Origin: Prevotella sp.
GTDB lineage: Bacteria > Bacteroidota > Bacteroidia > Bacteroidales > Bacteroidaceae
NCBI GenBank assembly: GCA_017475005.1
Contig: JAFVGI010000048.1
Span: 1-44,552, forward strand
DNA: 44,552 nt
Reading direction: 5' to 3'
The position numbers and the translations under genes are program-made. The notes below the pieces were generated by a model, which did no database searches, was not told where the DNA came from, and saw only the letters and a program-made list of their open reading frames with translations. How positions within the stretch are numbered: position 1 is the first letter of the stretch; every line of letters begins with the position of its first letter. Positions 32,639-39,396 of this stretch are shown here, in pieces.

Positions 32639-33113
32639 TACTACATATCAGGTATGTTCCTGCAATCTGGAGGAGTATGCCGGGCCAGCCGATGGTGAAA
32701 TCGGCAATGGTGGCTGCGATGCCGCCTGTGAGGGCGAGTTCGCCAAGACCTCCAAGGACTGCTGCTGACACTACGACGCCTGCGAGGATTGGCAGTGTCG
32801 CCTTGCGGAAGTGTTGGGCTGCAAAGCCTGCTACAAGAGCGAGGACGATGAGCTTAAGTGTCATTACCTGCAGCACTCCCCATGCTGGCATGCCTGTGGC
32901 ATAGTGGTTTACCAAAGGGGAGAGGACAGCGGCAATAAGGGCCGGCTTCCACCCGAAGGTATATGCACCTGCCATAATGACGAACGACAGGGGAGCAAGC
33001 ATCACTCCGCCTTGCGGAATGAGGTGACATAACTGGGGCAACACGAGGTTGCTGAGAATGAAGACAGCGGACCAGAAATAGGTGCGTACTTCATTGAAAG
33101 CTAGAGTATTCAT
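32631..33113 (-). CDS. ECF-type transporter S component-like membrane protein
   Basis: A 160-residue, nearly all-hydrophobic protein with five or six helices (TYFWSAVFILSNLVLPQL, GGVMLAPLSFVIMAGAYTFG, LIAAVLSPLVNHYATGMPAW, LIVLALVAGFAAQHF, FTIGWPGILLQIAGTYLIC). This matches the substrate-binding S components of energy-coupling vitamin transporters as annotated in Bacteroidales. No ATPase or T-component gene is nearby and no riboswitch is visible, because the upstream spacer is all repeat. The substrate is unknown. It is probably co-transcribed with pgm. Confidence 0.65.
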   Translation of the reverse strand: MNTLAFNEVRTYFWSAVFILSNLVLPQLCHLIPQGGVMLAPLSFVIMAGAYTFGWKPALIAAVLSPLVNHYATGMPAWGVLQVMTLKLIVLALVAGFAAQHFRKATLPILAGVVVSAAVLGGLGELALTGGIAATIADFTIGWPGILLQIAGTYLICSKR

Positions 33114-33117
33114 TCTG

Positions 33118-33222
33118 TAACGTTTAAAGTTTAACGTTTAAAGTTTAAAGAGTTTAAGGTCAAAGGTCTAAGGTCTAAGGTCTAAGGTCGCTAACCGTTA
33201 ACCGCTAACCGTTAACCGTTAT
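33118..33222 (-). repeat. Fifteen-unit mosaic heptad array
   Basis: On the plus strand: TAACGTT/TAAAGTT alternating (five units), TTTAAGG/TCAAAGG, TCTAAGG three times, then CCGTTAA/CCGCTAA alternating. One 7-bp phase holds over 105 bp while the unit changes three times. It fills the whole pgm to S-component spacer, and the pgm stop is at its right edge. Confidence 0.93.
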
Positions 33223-34958
33223 AACCCTAACGACTTCTTTATCTCTGCGATGCGGGCATCTGCCTTGGCGTTGGCGTCTTCGTAGTTGCCGTCGAAGCCT
33301 GGCACTGGTACTTCGCAGTAGAACTTTATCTTTGGCTCTGTGCCGGAAGGACGTACGGAAATCTTCATGCCGTCTTCTGTGAACCACTGCAGCACATTTG
33401 CTGTGGTTGGCATATCGAGGGCTGACTCCTTGCCGTCGGCATACTGCTTGAGGCTCTTATAGTCCTTGACACATACTACCTTGCTGCCTGCAATCTCTGT
33501 AGGAGGAGTAGCGCGGAAGTCTTCCATCATCTTCTTTATCTCGTCGGCACCACTCTTGCCTGGCTTGGTAACGCTGACGGCTGCTTCCTTTTGGAAACCG
33601 TATTCCTTATAGATATCGAGGAGCAGGTCGTAGAGGGTCTTGCCCTGATCCTTTGCCCATGCTGCAATCTCGCAGATGAGACAGATTGAAGCAGGAGCAT
33701 CCTTATCGCGTACCTTGTCGTATGGCAGGTAGCCGAAGGACTCTTCACCGCCACCGATGTACTTACGCTTGCCTTCGTTGACACGAATGCGATAAGCAAT
33801 CCACTTGAAGCCTGTGTATTCGTCGAAGCACTCTACGCCGTTGGCACGTGCTATCTTTGCGATGAGCTCAGAGGTCACGATGGTCTTCACCATGAAGTCT
33901 GATGGGTTGAGCTGACCGAGGGCCTTCTTGTTCTTGATGGTGTACCAATAGAACATACATGCTGTCTGGTTACCATTAAGAATCTGCCACTCGCCCTTGT
34001 CGTTACGGCATACTATAGCGAGACGATCAGCATCAGGGTCGGTTGCCACTACGAGGTCGGCATTGAGCTTGGTGCCCAGTTTCATACCAAGTGTCATTGC
34101 CTCTGCATTCTCTGGGTTTGGAGAGACAACAGTTGGGAAGTTGCCATCGACGACCATCTGCTCGGGTACTACATTGATGTTCTGGAAGCCCCAAGAACGC
34201 AGGCAGAGAGGCACGAGGACACGTCCTGTGCCGTGCATAGCAGAATAGACGATGTTGAGGTCTTTGTTGCGAAGGATGACATCCTGGTCAACCATACCTT
34301 CCTTAACGGCACACATATAGTCATAGTCCATCTCACCACCGATAATCTGCAGCAGGTCTGGGTTGAGGTCCCACTTAACGTCCTCAATCTTTACCTTCTT
34401 AACCTCTTCCACGATGCCTACATCATGTGGCTGCAGCACCTGTGAGCCGTCTTCCCAGTATGCCTTATAGCCGTTGTACTCACGAGGGTTGTGGGATGCT
34501 GTTACGTTAACACCACACTGTGCTCCGAGCTGACGGATGGCGAAAGAGATTTCTGGGGTTGGGCGCAGGCTCTCGAAGAGATATGCCTTGATGCCGTTGG
34601 CAGTAAAGATGGATGCTACTGTCTCAGCAAACATACGGCCGTTGTTGCGGCAGTCGTGACCTATGACGGCAGCGAGGTCTTTCTTGCCAGGGAAGGCCTT
34701 CAGCACGTAGTTGGCAAAACCTTGTGTTGCCATACCTACGATATATTTGTTCATGCGGTTGGTACCAACACCCATGATGCCGCGCAGACCACCAGTACCA
34801 AATTCCAGCAGCTGGTAGAAGGCATCAATGAGGTCTGTCGGATCGCTGTTGTCCAACATTGCCTGTACTTCCTTACGGGTTTCTTCATCAAAGGATGGGG
34901 ACAGCCACTCCTGCGCCTTCTGGCGACACTGAGCTATCAAAGCTTCATTGTTTTCCAT
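33219..34958 (-). CDS. Phosphoglucomutase/phosphomannomutase
   Basis: A 579-residue alpha-D-phosphohexomutase interconverting hexose 1- and 6-phosphates. The active serine loop is NVTASHNPREYNGYK, the metal loop is ATDPDADRLAI and the sugar loop is GGEESFGYLPY. The C-terminal phosphate-binding part is VRPSGTEPKIKFY. ATG 34958 (MENNEALIAQC) is preferred to an upstream in-frame start at 35012, because the -7 element lies at 35010-35017. Its usual pairing is with glycogen, cell-wall or exopolysaccharide metabolism. Confidence 0.95.
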   Translation of the reverse strand: MENNEALIAQCRQKAQEWLSPSFDEETRKEVQAMLDNSDPTDLIDAFYQLLEFGTGGLRGIMGVGTNRMNKYIVGMATQGFANYVLKAFPGKKDLAAVIGHDCRNNGRMFAETVASIFTANGIKAYLFESLRPTPEISFAIRQLGAQCGVNVTASHNPREYNGYKAYWEDGSQVLQPHDVGIVEEVKKVKIEDVKWDLNPDLLQIIGGEMDYDYMCAVKEGMVDQDVILRNKDLNIVYSAMHGTGRVLVPLCLRSWGFQNINVVPEQMVVDGNFPTVVSPNPENAEAMTLGMKLGTKLNADLVVATDPDADRLAIVCRNDKGEWQILNGNQTACMFYWYTIKNKKALGQLNPSDFMVKTIVTSELIAKIARANGVECFDEYTGFKWIAYRIRVNEGKRKYIGGGEESFGYLPYDKVRDKDAPASICLICEIAAWAKDQGKTLYDLLLDIYKEYGFQKEAAVSVTKPGKSGADEIKKMMEDFRATPPTEIAGSKVVCVKDYKSLKQYADGKESALDMPTTANVLQWFTEDGMKISVRPSGTEPKIKFYCEVPVPGFDGNYEDANAKADARIAEIKKSLGL

Positions 34959-35009
34959 TGTCTTATATGCGTTTAGGTTTGAAAATGATTTTCTTAAACA
35001 TGCTGTCTG

Positions 35010-35017
35010 CAAAGATA
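35010..35017 (-). promoter_or_regulatory. -7 element for the phosphomutase gene
   Basis: The minus strand reads TATCTTTG. The leader to ATG 34958 is about 48 nt. Confidence 0.65.
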
Positions 35018-35101
35018 TGAAAAAAAAATATAGTAACCTAATATGTATGTTATTTTTTTATAATTTTTTTTTATTTGCCTTGCAGAATTATACTTTTTTG
35101 T

Positions 35102-35109
35102 TATTTTTG
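35102..35109 (+). promoter_or_regulatory. -7 element for rlmH, close to the start
   Basis: TATTTTTG ends eight bases before the ATG at 35118, giving a predicted leader of about five bases or fewer. Confidence 0.6.
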
Positions 35110-35117
35110 CACGACAG

Positions 35118-35588
35118 ATGAAGGCCGAACTAATCCTTATAGGCAAGACCACAGACAAACATCTTCAGGCGGGTATTGATGACTATGTGGGACGCATAGG
35201 GCACTATATGCCTTTTGCGCTGACCGTTATCCCTGAGCTGAAGAATACGAAATCGCTTTCAGAAGACCAGCAGAAGACATTGGAGGGAGAGGCGATACTG
35301 AAACTGCTGCAGCCTTCGGACACACTGGTGATTCTTGACGAGAAGGGTAGGGAATACCGTTCTGTGGAGTTTGCCTCGTGGCTGGCAAAACGGCAGCAGA
35401 CAGCACGACGGCTGGTGTTCCTCATAGGAGGGCCTTATGGCTTCTCGGAGGCAATTTATGAGAGGGCTAACGAGAAAATATCACTCTCGAAGATGACATT
35501 CTCACACCAACTGGTGAGACTGATTTTCGCAGAACAACTATACCGAGCATGTACTATTAACAAAAACGAACCATACCATCATGAATAA
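35118..35588 (+). CDS. rlmH: 23S rRNA pseudouridine(1915) N3-methyltransferase RlmH
   Basis: A 156-residue SPOUT methyltransferase that methylates pseudouridine 1915 of 23S rRNA. The knotted C-terminal half is conserved: LVFLIGGPYGFSEAIYERA, SLSKMTFSHQLVRLIFAEQL and YRACTINKNEPYHHE. The strand VILDEKGREYRSVEFA precedes it. It overlaps the GH106 gene by eight bases. Confidence 0.97.
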   Translation: MKAELILIGKTTDKHLQAGIDDYVGRIGHYMPFALTVIPELKNTKSLSEDQQKTLEGEAILKLLQPSDTLVILDEKGREYRSVEFASWLAKRQQTARRLVFLIGGPYGFSEAIYERANEKISLSKMTFSHQLVRLIFAEQLYRACTINKNEPYHHE

Positions 35589-38118
35589 GAAACGTTTCCT
35601 TCTTTTTGTTTTTCTCCTTTCAATTGTCAATTGTCAATTGTCAATTATCTTCGCTCAGGACACTACCTCTCCAGGTGCCCGCTGGTGGTGGTTGGGAAGT
35701 GCCGTTGATAAGGAAAACCTCCGATGGAATATGGAGCAGTATGCCAGTCACGGCATCAAGGCATTGGAGATTACTCCGCTGTATGGTGTGAAGGGTAATG
35801 AGGCCAATAACATCGACTATCTCACTCCGAAATGGATGGAGATGTTGAGGTATGTGGAAGAAGAGGGAAAGCGTCTGGGTATTCAGATAGATATGAATAA
35901 TGGTACAGGATGGCCCTTTGGCGGTCCGACGACACCTATTGAGGAGGCTGCCTGCAAGGCATTGATGATAGATACCATCGTGACAAAGGCGAACTTTGAC
36001 AAGGGCATCGACTTCGCTGTTCCTGCGAAGGAGAAGAAATATGCGAAGCTGGACTTTGTGCAGTGTTACCCTACGGGCGAGAAGGACAAGGTTCGTGTGA
36101 TAGCCCTCTATATCAGTCGCACCCGTCAGCAGGTAAAACGTGCTGCGCCTGGTGGACAGGGATATGTGATAGACCATTTTGACAAGGATGCCGTAAAGCA
36201 TTATCTGGAGAAGTTTGACAAGGCCTTCAGCGAGACAAATACACCTTGGCCAAATACTATCTTTAATGATTCGTATGAGGTGTATGAAGCTAACTGGACT
36301 CCTACCTTGCCGGCAGAGTTTGAGAAACGCAGAGGATACTCCCTCAAGGAGAATATCAACAAACTGGTGGACAGAGATCCGCAGGTGGTGAGTGACTACA
36401 GAGAGACTCTCTCGGACATGCTGCTGGATAACTTCACAAAGCAATGGGTGGCGTGGGCACACGGTCATAATATGAAGGTGAGAAATCAGGCTCATGGCTC
36501 TCCGGCAAACCTGTTAGACCTGTATGCTGCTGTGGATATACCAGAGATAGAGGGCTTCGGGCTTTCGGAATTTGGCATCAAGGGCCTGCGTGTAGATCCT
36601 GGTATGACGAAGCTGAATGACTCGGACTATTCAATGTTTAAGTATGCCCCATCTGCTGCCCATGTGAGTGGTAAGAACCTCGTGTCGTCCGAGACCTTTA
36701 CGTGGCTGACGGAGCATTTCCGCACCTCGTTGTCGCAGATGAAGCCCGACCTCGACCTGATGTTCTGTGCAGGTGTGAACAGGATGTTCTTTCACGGCAT
36801 CTGCTATTCTCCAAAGGATGACCAATGGCCCGGATGGAGGTTCTATGCTTCTATTGATATGTCGCCGACAAACAGCATCTGGAGGGATGCGGAGTATTTC
36901 AACCGCTACGTAAAGACCTGTCAGACGATGCTGCAGAGCGGAAAGCCTGATAATGATGTGCTGGTATATTTCCCCGTCCGTAATCTGTGGAAGGATAATA
37001 CCAAGACGCTGTTGATGCAGTTTGCTATTCATAATCTCGGAGAACTGGCACCAGCCTTCAAGCGTTCCATTCTGGAACTCGATTCGCTGGGCTATGACTG
37101 CGACTATATCTCAGACCGCCAGCTGCTGGCGTGCCAGTCGGCAGCGCTCGCAAACGGCGCCTGTGGCATTATGACGGAGGCAGGGATACAGTATAAGGCG
37201 CTGCTGATACCTGATGGCGCTATACTGACACCAGCGTTGAAGGAGCATATTGAAGAACTGCAGAAGCAGGGTGTAAGCATCATATACGGCAACGACGAGA
37301 AGAAACTGCAACAGGTGGCTGTGCCGGAGATGATGAAGACACAATATGGGCTGAAGATGATACGCAGAAAGTCGGATGTGGGATATGATTATTTCATTGC
37401 CAACCTGACACCTAACGATGTTGATGGTTTCGTAACGCTTGCAGTACCATTTAAGGATGCACAATGGTTTGAGCCGCTGACAGAGAAATCGTTTGCAGCA
37501 GATATAGAAGACAACAGCATCAGAATGAATCTCCGTTCTGGAGAGTCTATCATTCTGCATACCTTCTCTGTACCGCAGAACGCACAGCTGCCGGAGCGTT
37601 ATGTTACTGAGGCTTTCGGTTCAGAAATCCCATTGGATGGCAAATGGACGCTGAGGTTTACGGAGGAGGCACCAAAGGTAAATGGAACCTTCACCCTGAA
37701 CAGCCCACAGACATGGGAGACTCTTTCTCAAGAAGCTGCTGTGACAATGGGAACAGGCGTCTATGAGACAACCTTTAAGATGGGTAAGCCGGAAGGACAA
37801 TATGCCATTGACCTGGGCGACGTGAGAGAGTCAGCAAGGGTGTATATCAATGATGTCTTTGTGGGATGTGCTTGGAGTGTGCCATACATACTGAATTTTG
37901 ACAGCTCTGTACTGAAGAAGGGAAAGAATACTCTTCGCATCGAGGTGACGAATCTGCCTGCCAACCGCATCGCAGACCTTGACAGAAAAGGGGTGGAATG
38001 GCGAAAGTTTGAGGAGATTAATGTGGTGGATATAAAATACCAGAGGACTAAATATGACAAATGGGCTCCTGTACCATCTGGCTTGAACTCGAAAGTGAGA
38101 ATTTATTCTGTGGAATAA
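35581..38118 (+). CDS. Glycoside hydrolase family 106, alpha-L-rhamnosidase
   Basis: An 845-residue secreted enzyme with signal MNKKRFLLFVFLLSIVNCQL and cleavage after FAQ. The GH106 core begins at once with ARWWWLGSAVDKENLRWNME and GIKALEITPLYGVKG, followed by IDMNNGTGWPFGGP, IFNDSYEVYEANWTP, KVRNQAHGSPANLLDLYAA and the region FHGICYSPKDDQWPG. A C-terminal beta-sandwich (about 680-840; YAIDLGDVRESARVYINDV, LRIEVTNLPANRI) probably binds sugar. It would release L-rhamnose from pectin-type glycans and so feed the rhamnose operon. Part of its signal peptide is encoded by a heptad repeat. It is coupled to rlmH by an 8-bp overlap. Confidence 0.9.
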   Translation: MNKKRFLLFVFLLSIVNCQLSIIFAQDTTSPGARWWWLGSAVDKENLRWNMEQYASHGIKALEITPLYGVKGNEANNIDYLTPKWMEMLRYVEEEGKRLGIQIDMNNGTGWPFGGPTTPIEEAACKALMIDTIVTKANFDKGIDFAVPAKEKKYAKLDFVQCYPTGEKDKVRVIALYISRTRQQVKRAAPGGQGYVIDHFDKDAVKHYLEKFDKAFSETNTPWPNTIFNDSYEVYEANWTPTLPAEFEKRRGYSLKENINKLVDRDPQVVSDYRETLSDMLLDNFTKQWVAWAHGHNMKVRNQAHGSPANLLDLYAAVDIPEIEGFGLSEFGIKGLRVDPGMTKLNDSDYSMFKYAPSAAHVSGKNLVSSETFTWLTEHFRTSLSQMKPDLDLMFCAGVNRMFFHGICYSPKDDQWPGWRFYASIDMSPTNSIWRDAEYFNRYVKTCQTMLQSGKPDNDVLVYFPVRNLWKDNTKTLLMQFAIHNLGELAPAFKRSILELDSLGYDCDYISDRQLLACQSAALANGACGIMTEAGIQYKALLIPDGAILTPALKEHIEELQKQGVSIIYGNDEKKLQQVAVPEMMKTQYGLKMIRRKSDVGYDYFIANLTPNDVDGFVTLAVPFKDAQWFEPLTEKSFAADIEDNSIRMNLRSGESIILHTFSVPQNAQLPERYVTEAFGSEIPLDGKWTLRFTEEAPKVNGTFTLNSPQTWETLSQEAAVTMGTGVYETTFKMGKPEGQYAIDLGDVRESARVYINDVFVGCAWSVPYILNFDSSVLKKGKNTLRIEVTNLPANRIADLDRKGVEWRKFEEINVVDIKYQRTKYDKWAPVPSGLNSKVRIYSVE
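35620..35647 (+). repeat. Heptad array inside the GH106 signal peptide
   Basis: TCAATTG three times then TCAATTA. It encodes SIVNCQLSI, the hydrophobic core of the signal peptide. Three 7-bp units equal seven codons, so the frame is kept. There is no stop on the sense strand. Confidence 0.9.
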
Positions 38119-38150
38119 CGTTTAACGGTTAAAGGTTAACGTTTAAAGTA
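38116..38150 (+). repeat. Heptad array, unit TAACGKT
   Basis: TAACGTT, TAACGGT, TAAAGGT, TAACGTT, TAAAGTA. It begins exactly with the GH106 stop codon. Confidence 0.9.
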
Positions 38151-38167
38151 AAAAAAACGAGAAAAAA

Positions 38168-38199
38168 TTTGGTAGTTTGAAAAAAAAGTATTACCTTTG
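38168..38199 (+). promoter_or_regulatory. Promoter of tRNA-Lys
   Basis: TTTG at 38168-38171, a 20-bp spacer and TACCTTTG at 38192-38199. The tRNA starts about 22 nt beyond the expected start of transcription. Confidence 0.8.
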
Positions 38200-38225
38200 C
38201 ACCCGCAATTGAGAAAATGGTTGTT

Positions 38226-38298
38226 GCACCCTTAGCTCAGTTGGTAGAGCAACTGACTCTTAATCAGTGGGTCCAGGGTTCGAATCCCTGAGGGTGTA
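38226..38298 (+). tRNA. tRNA-Lys (anticodon CTT)
   Basis: 73 bases folding into a cloverleaf: acceptor GCACCCT/AGGGTGT (first pair G-U), D stem GCTC/GAGC, anticodon stem ACTGA/TCAGT with loop CTCTTAA, T stem CAGGG/CCCTG with loop TTCGAAT, discriminator A. CCA is not encoded. Confidence 0.96.
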
Positions 38299-38308
38299 CA
38301 AAAAAATA

Positions 38309-38345
38309 AATACCTGTACTTACGAAAGTAGGTGCAGGTATTTTT
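38309..38345 (+). terminator. tRNA-Lys terminator overlapping the end of the M20 gene
   Basis: AATACCTGTACTTAC and GTAGGTGCAGGTATT pair (two G-U) around a GAAA tetraloop, followed by a T run. The last seven codons and the stop of the minus-strand deacylase lie inside this hairpin. Confidence 0.88.
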
Positions 38346-39396
38346 CTATTGCGTCGCTTATCTCGCTGATACAGATATATTCATCTGCGGAGTGGGAACG
38401 TGCTGACTGTCCCGGCCCGAGTTTGAACGATGGTATAGGCATCAGGGCCTGGTCGCTTAAGGTCGGAGAACCGAAAGGTGTCATTCCCATAGCGATACAC
38501 TTCTGGACGAGAGGATGACTCTCTGGTATATGGGAAGAACGCAGATGAGTAGAGCGAGCCGTGAGGGTACTCTTTAGCTTACCCTGCAGGAATTCCAACA
38601 CGTCTTCATTAGTATAGTATTCGTTGGTGCGCACATCGACGATGAAACGACATTCGTCAGGCACCACATTATGCTGTGTGCCACTATTGATGACAGTACA
38701 TTGCATCTTGGTGTCACCAAGGAGAGGTGATGTCTTCTCGAAGTGATAGTCACGTATAAAGAGCAAGTCGTCGAGGGCCTTGTGGATAGCATTGATACCT
38801 TCGCCGCGTGCTGCATGTCCCGATTTACCATGAGAGATACCATCGAGCACCATCAGTCCACGTTCTGCTATAGCAGGCTGCATGCCTGTCGGCTCACCGA
38901 CAACAGCGGTGATGCCAGAGGATTTTGAGAACAAAGAGGAGAGGGGACTGTCGCTGATGACAGAACGTATGCCACCAACACCGCTGACTTCTTCTTCGCA
39001 GCTGGCAAGATAGACAAAGTTATAGCGTTGCTCAGGACGGTTGGTGAGTTTGCGGAACACCTGAAGGAGTGCCACCAAACCGCCACCACAATCATTGCTG
39101 CCAAGACCATAGAGACGTCCTTCCTCGATAACTGGAGAGAAAGGGTCACGTGTCCAGGTGCTGACTGGTTTTACGGTGTCGATGTGGGCATTGAGCAGGA
39201 TGATGTCCTTCTCGTCGTCCCACTTGCTGGAGAGACACCACACGTTATTGCCCTTGCGACTGGGATTGAGACCATAGCCGGTCATAACATCGAAAAGCAA
39301 GTCGGCAGCCGCCGTCTCGTCGCGTGAGACAGAGGGAACGGCGATAAGTCGCTGGAGCAAAGAGAGTGCTTCGTCGGTAAGTTGTTGTGTAGTCAT
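38320..39396 (-). CDS. M20-family metallohydrolase, ArgE/DapE type
   Basis: A 358-residue zinc-dependent deacylase. Metal ligand motifs: NAHIDTV (His71, Asp73), GSNDCGGG (Asp102) and CEEEVSGVGG (Glu134/135); GEPTG also follows. The dimerisation domain has ISHGKSGHAARGEGINAIHK. Bacteroidetes make arginine through N-succinylornithine and use an ArgE-like enzyme for deacylation, so N-succinyl-ornithine deacetylase is plausible. The operon position after a TonB receptor could instead mean a peptide or acyl-amino-acid hydrolase. Its ATG overlaps the receptor stop (TGATG). Confidence 0.85.
   Translation of the reverse strand: MTTQQLTDEALSLLQRLIAVPSVSRDETAAADLLFDVMTGYGLNPSRKGNNVWCLSSKWDDEKDIILLNAHIDTVKPVSTWTRDPFSPVIEEGRLYGLGSNDCGGGLVALLQVFRKLTNRPEQRYNFVYLASCEEEVSGVGGIRSVISDSPLSSLFSKSSGITAVVGEPTGMQPAIAERGLMVLDGISHGKSGHAARGEGINAIHKALDDLLFIRDYHFEKTSPLLGDTKMQCTVINSGTQHNVVPDECRFIVDVRTNEYYTNEDVLEFLQGKLKSTLTARSTHLRSSHIPESHPLVQKCIAMGMTPFGSPTLSDQALMPIPSFKLGPGQSARSHSADEYICISEISDAIEKYLHLLS

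Noticed and set aside
32631-33113. Riboswitch upstream of the S-component-like gene
   Set aside because: The whole upstream spacer is heptad repeat up to the pgm stop, leaving no room for an aptamer.
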